The notes: generated by a model not told the origin, from the sequence alone. 64,000 bases of DNA from Rhodococcus sp. B50 (GCF_013602415.1 NZ_WPAG02000002.1:1240001-1304000), one strand, 5' to 3'. Numbered from the stretch's first letter, positions 44,136 to 53,909 are shown. A program made the numbers and translations.

Positions 44136-45251
44136 TCAGAACAGGACGACTCCGCGCAGGTTCCTGCCCTCGTGCATGTCGACGAATCCCTGGGCGATGT
44201 CGTCGAGCTTGTAGGTGGTCGTAACCAGTTCGTCGAGCTTCAACGCACCCGAGGTGTACAGATCGATCAACCACGGGATGTCCGCCGTCGGCGCGGAGGC
44301 GCCGAAGAGCGAGCCCTGCAAGCGCTTCTGGTAGAGCACCAGTTCCATTGCGCTGACGGGGATACCGACATCCGTCATCTTGCCCAGCCCCGTCACGACA
44401 CACGTCCCTGCCTTACGGATCGCCGAGAACGCCTCCGCGATGTGTTCGCCCGTCGTCACACCGACGGTGACGATCGCCGAGTCCGCGCCCTGACCGTTGG
44501 TGTACGACCGGGCAATCTCCGTCGCCTCCGCCATGTCGGCGACCGCGTGCGTGGCGCCGAACCGCAGCGCGGACTCACGCTTGAACGGCACAGGGTCGAC
44601 CGCGATGATCCGGGCAGCTCCCGCGTGCGCAGCACCCTGTATTGCGTTGATGCCGATGCCACCGATGCCCTGGACGATCACGGTCTGTCCCGGATACACC
44701 TCGGCCGAGTTGACCGCCGCACCCCAACCGGTCCCCACACCACAACCGAGCAGGCACAGCTTCTCGAGCGGCAGGCCCTTGTCCACCTTGATCGCCGAGT
44801 CGACACTGACCGTCGTGTACTGACTGAAGGTCGACAGCCCACAGGTCTGGGCCACCGGCGCCCCGTCGAGGGTCAACCGGAAACTCGTCGGATCGTCGGG
44901 TCGGCTGCCGGTCATGATCGCCGCGCCCCGGTCGCACAGATTCTGCAGTCCCTTCGCGCACCAGCGGCATCGGCCGCAGGCGGCCAGGAACGAGAAGACC
45001 ACGTGGTCCCCCACACTCCAGCCGTGCGTTTCCGGGCCCACCTGCACGACGACACCGGCGCCTTCGTGGCCACCGCAGATCGGGTAGACCCCGACCGCAT
45101 GGTCACCGGTGGCGATGTGGTCGTCGGAATGGCACAACCCAGCGGCCACCATCTCGACGGTCAGTTCGCCGCGGCGCGGCTCGTCGAGCTCGAGGTCGAC
45201 CACCTCGTAGATTCCGGGCGTGCTGCGGATGATCGCGCCGCGAGTTCTCAT
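44136..45251 (-). CDS. NDMA-dependent zinc alcohol dehydrogenase (AdhD-like)
   Basis: A 371-residue class III-type alcohol dehydrogenase. Catalytic zinc ligands are Cys40 (GLCHSD) and His62 (GGHEGAG). The structural zinc site is Cys92, Cys95, Cys98 and Cys106. The NAD loop is GIGGIGINAIQGA. The pattern of the whole protein fits the NDMA-dependent alcohol dehydrogenases of actinobacteria (Rv3086 AdhD group), which hold NAD tightly and need mycofactocin or an artificial acceptor to recycle it. AGGAG precedes the ATG. It lies 43 bases after an aldehyde dehydrogenase gene, so alcohol to acid conversion is likely. Confidence 0.9.
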   Translation of the reverse strand: MRTRGAIIRSTPGIYEVVDLELDEPRRGELTVEMVAAGLCHSDDHIATGDHAVGVYPICGGHEGAGVVVQVGPETHGWSVGDHVVFSFLAACGRCRWCAKGLQNLCDRGAAIMTGSRPDDPTSFRLTLDGAPVAQTCGLSTFSQYTTVSVDSAIKVDKGLPLEKLCLLGCGVGTGWGAAVNSAEVYPGQTVIVQGIGGIGINAIQGAAHAGAARIIAVDPVPFKRESALRFGATHAVADMAEATEIARSYTNGQGADSAIVTVGVTTGEHIAEAFSAIRKAGTCVVTGLGKMTDVGIPVSAMELVLYQKRLQGSLFGASAPTADIPWLIDLYTSGALKLDELVTTTYKLDDIAQGFVDMHEGRNLRGVVLF

Positions 45252-45294
45252 CTGTTCTCTCCTGAAAGCGTCGAAGGGCGGTACGGTTGCGGAA

Positions 45295-46725
45295 TTACGG
45301 CGTCACCTGAGCGGACATGCCGGCTCGGTAACCGTCGGCGTAGGGAGGCAACATCCCCCACTCACGCCGCGGGTCGCACTCCGGAGAAACGAACACGGTT
45401 CGGGTGTGACTGAATTCGAGGAATCCCTCCCGGCCGTTGTAGTGACCCATGCCGGATGATCCGATTCCCCCGAAGGGCGCGTCGAGCATGCCCGGGTGCA
45501 TCGCGATGTCGTTGATGGTGACGCCGCCCGAGGTGGTGCATTCGAGGACGATTCGCCGTTCGTCGTCGTCCTGCCCGAACCAGTACAGCGCGAGCGGTTT
45601 GCGGCCGGAGTTGATCGCGCCCAGCACCTGCCCCAGGTCGTCGTAGGCGCGTACCACCATGACCGGACCGAAGATCTCTTCCTGGGAGACGGCTGCGGAC
45701 TCCGGCGGGTCGACGACGATGCGGAGCGGACGGCGGCGCTCGTCGGTGGTACCGGGCTCGTCCGGTGTCACCACGACCCTGGCCCCGAGTTCCTGTGCCT
45801 GACGTACATATCCGTCGATTCGCGCCACGTGCCGGTCGTCGACGATCGCCGTGACGTCCGGGTTGCCGGCAATCGTCGGGAACAGTTCCCGGTAAGTCGC
45901 GCCCACCGCGTCGAGGAACGGCTCGAGCGCCTCTGCCGGGACGTACACGGTGTCAGGACCGACGCACAGCTGGCCGCTGTTGGTGGCCTTACCGACCGCG
46001 ATGCGGTAGGCGGCCGTCGCGATGTCCGCGGACCGACCGACGATCACCGGAGACTTGCCTCCGAGTTCGAGCGTGACGGGCACCAGGTTGAGAGCCGCGT
46101 TCGCCATCACCGAGCGGCCGGCTGCTTCCCCGCCGGTGAACACGATGTGATCGAAAGGCAGGGAGGTCAGCGCCTTCGCGACGTCCGGTCCGCCGGTGAC
46201 CACAGCGATGTCGGCGGGGTCGAGGAACTCGACGGCGGCGTCCGCCAACGCCCGGGACGTGTGCGGTACGACCTCGGACGGCTTGAGAACAGCGCGGTTC
46301 CCTGCGGCCAGGACGCCCGCCAGCGGGCTGAGGAGGGTGAACACCGGGGCGTTCCACGTTCCGATGATCGCGACCGAGCCCTTGGGCTGATAGTGCACCG
46401 ACGCGGTCGCACCCAGCTGGTCGTACGGGGAGAAGGGGGTCCGCTGCTGCGGACGCATCCATTCTTCGAGGCGATCACGCGCGTATTTCAGCGCCGAGAG
46501 TGAACCAAGCACATCGTTGGTCGTCGAATAGCCGGGATGGCGTCCGCCGAAGTCGGCATCGATCGCGTCCACGATCTCGTCCGTGCGGGCGACGAGCATG
46601 TCGATCACACACTGGATCCGCTTTCGTCGTTGCGCGCCCGTGCTGCTGCGCTGGGAACGGAACTGTCGCCGCTGCTTCTCGAGCAACTCGCCGAGACCGG
46701 GATCGGCGCTGGTCACAATAGTCAT
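45295..46725 (-). CDS. Aldehyde dehydrogenase (class 3 / coniferyl-aldehyde type)
   Basis: A 476-residue aldehyde dehydrogenase. Catalytic Glu220 is in LELGGKSP and Cys254 in NSGQLCVGPD. The active-site Asn is in GTWNAP. The class 3 features are the short N-terminus and the C-terminal segment DAPFGGIGSSGMGHYNGREGFLEFSHTR (in part FGGIGSSGMGHYNGREGF). Coniferyl-aldehyde and fatty-aldehyde dehydrogenases share this form. It is upstream of the NDMA-dependent dehydrogenase on the same strand and would oxidise the aldehyde that enzyme makes. Confidence 0.92.
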   Translation of the reverse strand: MTIVTSADPGLGELLEKQRRQFRSQRSSTGAQRRKRIQCVIDMLVARTDEIVDAIDADFGGRHPGYSTTNDVLGSLSALKYARDRLEEWMRPQQRTPFSPYDQLGATASVHYQPKGSVAIIGTWNAPVFTLLSPLAGVLAAGNRAVLKPSEVVPHTSRALADAAVEFLDPADIAVVTGGPDVAKALTSLPFDHIVFTGGEAAGRSVMANAALNLVPVTLELGGKSPVIVGRSADIATAAYRIAVGKATNSGQLCVGPDTVYVPAEALEPFLDAVGATYRELFPTIAGNPDVTAIVDDRHVARIDGYVRQAQELGARVVVTPDEPGTTDERRRPLRIVVDPPESAAVSQEEIFGPVMVVRAYDDLGQVLGAINSGRKPLALYWFGQDDDERRIVLECTTSGGVTINDIAMHPGMLDAPFGGIGSSGMGHYNGREGFLEFSHTRTVFVSPECDPRREWGMLPPYADGYRAGMSAQVTP

Positions 46726-47058
46726 GCGACGGACGCTATGAGGCGCATCACAGTCCCACGCACGGATTCCCGCTCATCGGGACCGCGGTCCTCGAGGCGA
46801 GAACAGGTCAACCGAGAATGCTGCCGAACAGCCGGGGTCTGCCAGGTCAACCGAAGAAGCATGGCTTCGATGCGCGGCACGAACAAGCTCGTCTCGGAGT
46901 TGAAGATCGGCCCGGCCCTGGACCGGACAGCGCTGAGCCGCCGACCTGCCGGAAGCCTACCCGCACGCTCTGGTGGTAGTCGGTATCGCGGAACGCTACC
47001 AATCCGGAAGGGTCGACGTCCCATCGCCTCGGCGTGCTGCCACCGCTACGGGTAGATC
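46726..47058. other. Gene-free interval
   Basis: The promoter of the aldehyde/alcohol dehydrogenase pair must lie here on the minus strand. No gene, repeat or clear operator is seen. Confidence 0.4.
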
Positions 47059-47616
47059 TCAGAAGCGTTGGACGAATCGATACCAGTCGCCGCTGTACGG
47101 CTCGTATCCGATATCACCGTCGTGGCGCGGTTTGCCCAGATACGGTGCGCCCTCGGGCAGATAGGCCAGCCCGATCGAGTCGATCAGACCGCCTTCGATG
47201 TAGAACAGGCACCCACCGTCGACGGGCTGGATCCGCCACACCCGGTACACCCCGAACCAGCGATCGTCCCATGACTGCGCGCACTGCGCCGATGCTGCGG
47301 TCAAAGACCCCTTCGACACCGCAAACGCCACCGTCGACGGAACCGACAACATCACCAATCCAGTGGTGGCGAGCACCATCACCGGCGCGATCGTGGTGAG
47401 ACGCAGAGTGTGAAACCTGAACCAGCCGACCAGCCCGAGCACCAACCACACCGCACCCGAAATCAGAAGAACCGTCGAGGCGAGAGCAAACCACGGGAAG
47501 AGCACCACCGGCGGGACGAACGTCCACACGATCACACAGCACACCAGGGCGACAAGCACTGTGGTTACCCCCGACAGCACGGTCCACCACCGAGCCGGAC
47601 GCACCGCGAAAGTCAT
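47059..47616 (-). CDS. Membrane protein of unknown function
   Basis: A 185-residue protein with three strong membrane helices in the first 110 residues (WWTVLSGVTTVLVALVCCVIVW, FPWFALASTVLLISGAVWLVL and TIAPVMVLATTGLVML, each shown in part). An extracytoplasmic tail follows, with two cysteines and the phrase DDRWFGVYRVWRIQPVDGGCLFY. The ATG at 47616 starts the hydrophobic part; the frame upstream to 47898 is antisense to the lipoprotein. The tail resembles exported domains of unknown function in related actinobacteria. It is divergent from the lipoprotein gene, 123 bases away. Confidence 0.75.
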   Translation of the reverse strand: MTFAVRPARWWTVLSGVTTVLVALVCCVIVWTFVPPVVLFPWFALASTVLLISGAVWLVLGLVGWFRFHTLRLTTIAPVMVLATTGLVMLSVPSTVAFAVSKGSLTAASAQCAQSWDDRWFGVYRVWRIQPVDGGCLFYIEGGLIDSIGLAYLPEGAPYLGKPRHDGDIGYEPYSGDWYRFVQRF

Positions 47617-47739
47617 AACCCACCTTCGCACGAACCCCCGCCGCAGAACGCAACCCCGGGCCCCGTGTCGGCGCACGCGGCCCTTCCGGAGAGTCCACGA
47701 AAAAGCCGGTGCCGCCTGGATGATCGGTACCATCCGACT

Positions 47740-48312
47740 ATGAGGCTTCGAGCGGCGTCCTTCTCGCTGGTCCTGGCTGCCGCCCTGGCCGGCTGCGCAG
47801 ACGCGAACCCCGGCGCGGGCACCGACCAGGTCGATATGCCCCCGAGTCCGCCGCCCCCGAGCGAACAATCGCAAATCTATTCTGCTGCCCTGCACCAACT
47901 CATCCTCGTCGACAATCCCTACGCGACAGCCCCGACCCCGGTCGGGGCCGTCTACATCGTCGACGGCCCCGCATCACGCAGCGCAGAACTAGTCATCGCC
48001 CCCGATGGGCCACCCTTCGACACCGAACTGAAAAACGAGATCACCGCACAGTCCGCCGCCCTGCCACCTGTCGAGTTCGTCGCCGGTCCCGAGTTGCCCG
48101 CGAACCCCGCGCCCCAGGGCCTGACCGGGGTCGCAGGCGACGGCGTCATCGTCGGCCTGTCCCCCACCCGGCGGCAGGACGACGGCACGGTCCACGTCGG
48201 TGCCGGACTGTGGTGCGGCATCGACTGCGGTCTCGGCCTCACCTACGTCCTCGACCGGATCGACGGACAATGGACCGTGACCGGCACGACCGGGCCGGTC
48301 TCCGTCTCCTGA
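47740..48312 (+). CDS. Putative lipoprotein
   Basis: A 190-residue exported protein with a short signal and lipobox LAGC (Cys19), then a Pro/Ser linker (PPSPPPPSEQS). The mature domain has GAVYIVDG, an AELVIAPDGPPF strand, and two cysteines in LWCGIDCGLGLTYVLDR. No ribosome site is visible before the ATG, so the message may be leaderless. No domain is recognised. Confidence 0.8.
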   Translation: MRLRAASFSLVLAAALAGCADANPGAGTDQVDMPPSPPPPSEQSQIYSAALHQLILVDNPYATAPTPVGAVYIVDGPASRSAELVIAPDGPPFDTELKNEITAQSAALPPVEFVAGPELPANPAPQGLTGVAGDGVIVGLSPTRRQDDGTVHVGAGLWCGIDCGLGLTYVLDRIDGQWTVTGTTGPVSVS

Positions 48313-48862
48313 CTGAACCTGTTCTCAGGCAGGGATTCCCGAGCTTCCAGCGAAACCGTCGAGCAGTACACGGACACATCGTCGTACTCGGCAGGAACCG
48401 ATCGGCAAGGCCGCCTCCGAGAACAAGGGTCCTCACCGCCACACACTCCCACCGCCGACACGCCGTCATGGCTCCCGTTGGACCTCGGAAGCCGTGCGGC
48501 GCCAGAAGAACAAACCAGTGCCTGGAACGGGATCATCAGGACGGCGACGAGAACCGCACCGAGCACGGCCTGAATCAGGATCCCCTTGGATTGCAGAGGC
48601 ATTCGAGCGCCGATTCCGGCCCGAGGTTCACCGTGGCGGCGTCGCAGTGGCCGTTGCTGCGACATGGGAAGGGGAGAACTGTCGATTTTCGAGCGTCGTC
48701 GATGATCGCGATCTCGTGCCGACAGCGGATCGACCGACACCACAAGGGCGTACGGTCGATCCGCTGCTCGTTTGTTCACATCACCGGTAACTGTCGAACC
48801 CCGCAGCACGTACGAGTCGGTTTGCTACCGGACGCGATGAAGTCGGCCGGTTCCCGAGTACC
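48313..48862. other. Gene-free interval
   Basis: No recognisable gene between the lipoprotein and the convergent amidase. Open frames here show no family features. Confidence 0.4.
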
Positions 48863-50329
48863 TCACCGAGGATCGATCGGGGTGAATGTGCCGGCCCGCG
48901 CCTCGATGATGGCGGCAGCATCGAGCAGGGTATCCTCATCGAACCGTCGGCCGAGCAACTGCACCCCCGTGGGTAGACCTTCGACGATCCCGGTCGGCAC
49001 CGACATGGCGGGGAATCCGAGGACGGGAATGGCCATCATGGAGGCCTGCGCGGCCATGAGCCGGCGCATGCTTTCGACACTTTCGATATCGGCGTCCTGC
49101 TCGAATGCCTGCTCGGCCGAAACCGGGAGGAGGACGATCGGATAGGAATCGAGAATCTTCGCGAGTTCACGGATGAGAGTGCCCCGCCGCGCGTAGCCGT
49201 TGATGAAGGTCTCGAGAGTGGGCTTCTCGCCCCACCAGTCGGAGGCTACGGCGTAGTAGTGGGCTGCTGCCTTCTGCATTCCCTCATCACCCACCTCTTC
49301 GACCATCGGCATGGCGAGACGGAACTCCTCCATGCACAGCAGATACCACAGCCGGTAGGCCTCGGCGAGGACGGGCAGTTCGATGTCCTCCACGATGTAA
49401 CCGAGGTCCTGAAGCCAGTAGGCAGCCTGGTCGAGGGAAGCACTCACTGCGTCCGTGGGTTCGGCGACACCTAGGCTCCGCACGCGGCCGACCCGCAGCG
49501 GACGCTCGGGGCGCGCGGCGGCCCGTGCACCGGGAACGAAGGCCGGATCCCGGGGGCTGAAGTCGCCGAGTGCACTCATCGTCAGCCGGATGTCGGCGAC
49601 GCTGCGGGCCAGTGGACCCTGGACCAGCATGGTCTGCACGGACAGGCTCGCGTCGACATCGTCCGGATGGTAGGTCTGCGCTACGCGTCCGACGGTGGGT
49701 CGCAGGCCCACCACTCCGCAGGCGTATGCCGGGTACCGCACCGACCCACCGATGTCGTTGCCGCCGGCGACGGGCACCATTCCGGAGGCGACAGCGGAGC
49801 TTGCTCCGCCGCTCGATCCGCCCGGTGTCCGGGAGGAGTCCCACGGATTGAGGGTGCGCCCGTGCAGGTCGTTGTTGGTGAACCACCGGTAGGCGAACGC
49901 GGGAGAGTTGCTTCGTCCCATGAGCACGGCCCCGGCACGGCGCAGGCTCGCCACGTGCGGACTGTCTTCCTTCGCGATGGCATCGCGGAATGCCACCACG
50001 CCCTGGGTGGTGGCGTAGCCGGCCTGGTCCGAATTCACTTTGATCGAGACAGGCACGCCGTGAAGGGGTCCGAGCTCCTCCCCGGCGGATCGGCGACGGT
50101 CCGCATCGTCGGCCAGAGCAAGCGCCTCGTCCGGGCGCACCTCGACGAGGGCGTTGAGGTGCGGATTGACCTCGTCGATCCGTTCCAGGCAGCTTGCGAC
50201 CACCTCGCGGCTCGAGACGCGGCCGGTGGCCACCGCCGAGGCCATCTGTGTGGCGGTCCATTGCCACGGCTTGTCATCCGAGGTGATGCCGTGAGGGACG
50301 ACTGATTCGGGTGTGGGATGTGTTGTCAT
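48863..50329 (-). CDS. Amidase (amidase signature family)
   Basis: A 488-residue amide hydrolase with the full Ser-cisSer-Lys triad: Lys97 in VSIKVN, cis-Ser172 in the [10 protein letters not shown] loop, and nucleophile Ser196 in [11 protein letters not shown]. The spacing (75 and 24 residues) matches peptide amidase and related enzymes. No signal peptide is present. ATG 50329 is the natural start. It stands alone and is divergent from a TetR gene 450 bases away. Substrates of this family range from small amides to carbamates and nitrile-derived amides; none can be chosen. Confidence 0.92.
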   Translation of the reverse strand: MTTHPTPESVVPHGITSDDKPWQWTATQMASAVATGRVSSREVVASCLERIDEVNPHLNALVEVRPDEALALADDADRRRSAGEELGPLHGVPVSIKVNSDQAGYATTQGVVAFRDAIAKEDSPHVASLRRAGAVLMGRSNSPAFAYRWFTNNDLHGRTLNPWDSSRTPGGSSGGASSAVASGMVPVAGGNDIGGSVRYPAYACGVVGLRPTVGRVAQTYHPDDVDASLSVQTMLVQGPLARSVADIRLTMSALGDFSPRDPAFVPGARAAARPERPLRVGRVRSLGVAEPTDAVSASLDQAAYWLQDLGYIVEDIELPVLAEAYRLWYLLCMEEFRLAMPMVEEVGDEGMQKAAAHYYAVASDWWGEKPTLETFINGYARRGTLIRELAKILDSYPIVLLPVSAEQAFEQDADIESVESMRRLMAAQASMMAIPVLGFPAMSVPTGIVEGLPTGVQLLGRRFDEDTLLDAAAIIEARAGTFTPIDPR

Positions 50330-50751
50330 TACACGGATTCCTTAGTTCGATCGTTGCTCTCGTCTCTGTCTCGGCGTGTAGCCACAGCAGACGTGCGACG
50401 AGTTTCTGCCTCCGATACGAGTCGGGGCGCACTGATGGTTCGGCCCACGACGGTGGGCGATCTGTTTCGAGGGGTGTCACATGTGCCGGATGTGCGGGTG
50501 AACGTCAGGCCGCGCGTGTGATCCCGGGTTTCATCCTGATGATCATCCCGAATATATTGTCCGGCAGTGCTTCTGCGCGAATGTGACGGAGGGAGCTCGA
50601 CGGCAGCGGTGACTTCGAGCGCGATATTTCCGCGCCTTGGGCGCGGTACCGGAAACAGGCCGTGGAACTCCCTTCCTCCGAGGCTATGGCTACCACTCTT
50701 TCCGGCGAAGGATGTGGCGTGCTTCATATGATCCGATCCGACGTAATATAG
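50330..50751. other. Divergent promoter region of amidase and tetR
   Basis: No gene is seen. The end near 50730-50751 is AT-rich, with TAATAT at 50744-50749 as a candidate -10 for the TetR transcript, directly before its palindromic operator. Confidence 0.4.
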
Positions 50752-50766
50752 GTCAACAGTGTTGAC
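50752..50766. promoter_or_regulatory. Palindromic operator of the tetR-flavoprotein unit
   Basis: GTCAACA-G-TGTTGAC is a perfect inverted repeat around one base. It lies just downstream of a candidate -10 and five bases before the Shine-Dalgarno AAGGAGGT of the TetR gene. It is very probably bound by that TetR protein itself. Confidence 0.7.
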
Positions 50767-50780
50767 ATAAGGAGGTCACG

Positions 50781-51518
50781 GTGACCGATCGAGTAACGCG
50801 GGAAGCGGACCGCAGGCGTCGAAGGCCGACCAAGACAGGCGTCACGCTCGACGAGAAGATGATCGTCGACACGGCATTGCGGATGCTCGAGCAGCACGGG
50901 CCGGCGGGACTGTCGACCCGCCGACTCGGCCGGGCGCTCGGAGCGGACCACACCGCGCTCTACCGCTACTTCCGCGGCATGGACGACCTGGAACTGGCCC
51001 TTACCGATGAGTTGATCAATCGCGTGACCGAGAACTGGCACCCGACAGGAGACTGGAAAGCGGACCTGTACCGATGGGGTCTGAGCGCCCACGCCGTATA
51101 CATGCAGTACCCACAAGCGGCGATGATTTCGGCTACCCGCATCTCGGGTCGCCCCGCCGAACTCGCAGCTGTCGACCGGATTCTCGGCCTGCTGCGCAAT
51201 GCCGGATTCTCGGACCGCCACACGGTCATGTACTACGAGTGCTTCACTACCCAGATGCTGTCCTACGCCGCCTGGGACGGTGCCAGGAAACTGATGCCCG
51301 GGCGGAATCAAGAGGCCGACATCCGACGATGGCAGAACATCTACGCTCGCGTCTCCCCCGACCACTACCCGAACATCGCCGCAACCGCGCAACACATCGC
51401 ACAGTTGGGAGCGCGCAACGCCTATCCGCTTGCGTTACGAATCCTGATCGCCGGCATGCAGGCCACACTCGAACATCCCGGCACGTCACCGACAACCGTC
51501 ACCGGCCGTAGCAAGTAG
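50781..51518 (+). CDS. TetR-family regulator (TetR_C-type, autoregulated)
   Basis: A 245-residue regulator. The DNA-binding domain covers about 18-70 (TLDEKMIVDTALRMLEQHGPAGLSTRRLGRALGADHTALYRYF in part, with GADHTALYRYFRGMDDL). The longer C-terminal ligand domain resembles the TetR_C group. The GTG start has an ideal AAGGAGGT site. The gene is followed at 90 bases by an FAD-dependent alkyl-DHAP-synthase-like gene in the same direction, which it probably controls. Confidence 0.9.
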   Translation: MTDRVTREADRRRRRPTKTGVTLDEKMIVDTALRMLEQHGPAGLSTRRLGRALGADHTALYRYFRGMDDLELALTDELINRVTENWHPTGDWKADLYRWGLSAHAVYMQYPQAAMISATRISGRPAELAAVDRILGLLRNAGFSDRHTVMYYECFTTQMLSYAAWDGARKLMPGRNQEADIRRWQNIYARVSPDHYPNIAATAQHIAQLGARNAYPLALRILIAGMQATLEHPGTSPTTVTGRSK

Positions 51519-51608
51519 GAATCGAATTCGACTATGTCTTCCATGGCCGGCGATACAGCAACTTACTCTGGAGCCGATTCGGCTGGTTCCTTCACCGAGG
51601 GGGTGGCG

Positions 51609-53234
51609 ATGGCCACGAAGTCATGGTGGGGATGGGGCAACGTCGAGGACGCGGTCACCGACAGTGAGCGCGCGAACCTGACCGAGCGAGTAGCCGCCCT
51701 GATGCCCGGCGCCGACCTGACCGTCCACGAGCCGCCGCCGCTCAACGAACTCTCCGTGCCCTCACCCCGGATCCAGGCTCCCCAGACGCTGGCCGAACTG
51801 GCATCGACCGACCTCCAGGACCGCGTCGCACACAGCCACGGCCAGGCCTTCCGCGACGTGGTCCGCAACCTGATCGGGCGCGTCGAGCACGTGCCCGATC
51901 AGGTGCTGCGTCCACGAACCGAGCACGACGTCCTCGCCATTGTCGACTGGTGCGGTGAGAACGACATCGCCCTGATTCCTTTCGGCGGAGGCACCTCGGT
52001 CGTCGGTGGTGTCGAGCCGCGCACCGGCCATGAGTACGCCGGGAGCATCTCCCTCGATCTGGCCCGGCTCAACCGCATCCTCGAGGTCGACCGCACCAGC
52101 CGCGCCGCCCGCATCCAGGCCGGCATAGTCGGACCCGACCTGGAAGCGGGTCTGCGTCCCCACGGGCTGACGCTGCGCCACTTCCCGCAGTCCTTCGAGT
52201 TCTCCACCCTCGGGGGCTGGCTGGCCACCCGTGCAGGTGGGCACTACGCCACCGTCTACACCCACATCGACGACATGACCGAGTCGCTGCGGGTGGTCAC
52301 CCCCGCCGGCATCAGCCAATCGCGTCGCCTGCCGGGATCCGGTGCCGGCCCCTCCCCGGACCGGTTGTTTCTGGGCTCGGAAGGCATCCTCGGGGTCATT
52401 ACCGAAGCCTGGATGCGCGTGCAGGACCGTCCCCGCTACCGCGCCGGCGCCGCGGTGCTGTTCGACGACTACCCCACCGCGGTCGACGCGACCCGCACCA
52501 TCGCCCAAGCTGGGCTGTTCCCCGCCAACTGCCGCCTGCTCGACCCGATGGAAGCCTTCCTCAACGCCGCAACGCCATCCGCCGGTGGCGTGCTCGTGCT
52601 CGGCTTCGAGTCCGCCGATCACCCGGTCGCAGAGGCGATGAACCGGGCCGCTCAGATCTGCACGGACTTCGGGGGTCGAATACCCGACGGGATCAGTGTC
52701 ACCGAGTCCGATGACACCGCCACCCGCCCCGGCGCCGCCGACACCTGGCGTTCGTCGTTCCTGCGGATGCCCTACCAACGCGACGCGCTCGCCGCGCAGT
52801 CGATGATCGTGGAAACCTTCGAAACCGCGTGCACCTGGGATCGTTTCGACGAACTGCGCCACGCCGTGCACGCCGCCGCCGAGCAGGCCTTCGCGTCCAT
52901 CGGCTCGACCGGCCTGGTCAGCTGCCGGTTCACCCACATCTACCCCGACGGCCCCGCACCGTATTTCGGCATCTACGCCTCCGGCACCTGGGGGCAGACC
53001 GTCGAGCAGTGGGACGAGATCAAAGCCGCGGTCTCCGAAGCGCTCGCGACCTGCGGTGCGAGCATCACCCACCACCACGCAGTAGGTCGCGACCACCGGT
53101 CCTGGTACGACCGTCAACGCCCCGAACCGTTCGCCATCGCGTTGCGCGCGGCCAAGTCCGCGCTCGACCCGGCGGGCATCCTCAACCCCGGCGTCCTCAT
53201 CGACCCGACCTCCCGAACACCAGGCAGGCGGTGA
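51609..53234 (+). CDS. FAD-linked oxidase, alkyldihydroxyacetonephosphate synthase-like
   Basis: A 541-residue VAO-family flavoprotein. The FAD phosphate loop is PFGGGTSVVGG, and STLGGWLATRAGGHYATVYTHIDDM (in part LGGWLATRAGGHYATVY) is the family's FAD segment. The C-terminal HHHAVGRDHR is the hallmark of alkyl-DHAP synthases (human AGPS, mycobacterial Rv3107c), which swap an acyl for a fatty alcohol to make ether lipids. ATG 51609 is preceded by GAGGGGG and starts the conserved WWGWG region; the ATG at 51534 would add 25 odd residues. A lactate-type dehydrogenase role is the alternative. Confidence 0.87.
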   Translation: MATKSWWGWGNVEDAVTDSERANLTERVAALMPGADLTVHEPPPLNELSVPSPRIQAPQTLAELASTDLQDRVAHSHGQAFRDVVRNLIGRVEHVPDQVLRPRTEHDVLAIVDWCGENDIALIPFGGGTSVVGGVEPRTGHEYAGSISLDLARLNRILEVDRTSRAARIQAGIVGPDLEAGLRPHGLTLRHFPQSFEFSTLGGWLATRAGGHYATVYTHIDDMTESLRVVTPAGISQSRRLPGSGAGPSPDRLFLGSEGILGVITEAWMRVQDRPRYRAGAAVLFDDYPTAVDATRTIAQAGLFPANCRLLDPMEAFLNAATPSAGGVLVLGFESADHPVAEAMNRAAQICTDFGGRIPDGISVTESDDTATRPGAADTWRSSFLRMPYQRDALAAQSMIVETFETACTWDRFDELRHAVHAAAEQAFASIGSTGLVSCRFTHIYPDGPAPYFGIYASGTWGQTVEQWDEIKAAVSEALATCGASITHHHAVGRDHRSWYDRQRPEPFAIALRAAKSALDPAGILNPGVLIDPTSRTPGRR

Positions 53235-53843
53235 TCGCCGCGATCACCGGGCACACTCATCATCGGGCCCGAGAACTCGCTCGCCCCACCCAATGAACAC
53301 GGATGACCTCTGCATCGTGTCAACTGATCTGCTGCGTATTGCATCCGATGAATCATTCGTGGCAGGGGGCGAAGCGCCCTCGAGGTTCGACGCTGTTCGA
53401 GCCGACATCTGCATCGGCGCGGCCAAATCACCCCAGTGACAACCGGAGTCGGGGCTCGTCCTCGATGATCAGCACGCGCATGCAACCACCTGTCGCGGTA
53501 TTGCTTCGTCGACGGCACAGCCCAGTTACGAGATACGGCATACCATCCGGCACCCGAGGGCCGGGTCCGGGAACGGACACCGCCGTCACGGACCGGCCCG
53601 ACAGTGCTGTAGTGGACACCTTCCTCAGATCCGGAACGTCTGTGACTCCAGCGGGCTCCGCGCTCCTCGCTCACATGTGGAACAAGAAAATATCGCACCG
53701 CCGCGAGAGCCTTGGGGCTCTGTGGGCATCCGGTCGACGCCTGCCACCGCGACGAGATCCTCGTGCCAGGTGACCGTGGGCGTGGCGTGGCGCGGCTGTC
53801 GGCGGAGCGGACGGTGACGAATACGGCCAGCGGTCGCTGTCGC
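53235..53843. other. Gene-free interval before the hexamer repeat
   Basis: Open frames occur on both strands but have no recognisable domain. A fragment on the minus strand near 53440-53480 (MRVLIIEDEPRLRLSLG) looks like the opening of a response-regulator receiver domain with no continuation, so it may be a remnant or chance. The stretch separates convergent genes and so need not hold promoters. Confidence 0.4.
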
Positions 53844-53909
53844 GGTTGCGGTTGCGGTTGCGGTTGCGGTTGCGGTTGCGGTTGCGGTTGCGGTTGCGGT
53901 TGCGGTTGC
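53844..53909. repeat. Eleven tandem copies of GGTTGC
   Basis: A perfect hexanucleotide microsatellite of 66 bases, 51 bases downstream of the CitE-like stop on the minus strand. Being a multiple of three, changes in copy number would keep any frame open: it reads as Gly-Cys or Leu-Arg dipeptides on the plus strand. I find no real gene spanning it. Such repeats expand and contract by slippage and are rare in actinobacterial DNA. Confidence 0.92.

Noticed and set aside
53428..53480. A response-regulator-like opening MRVLIIEDEPRLRLSLG on the minus strand
   Set aside because: Only about 17 residues fit a receiver domain, and no continuation is found in any frame, so it cannot be called a gene. 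At most it is a small remnant.
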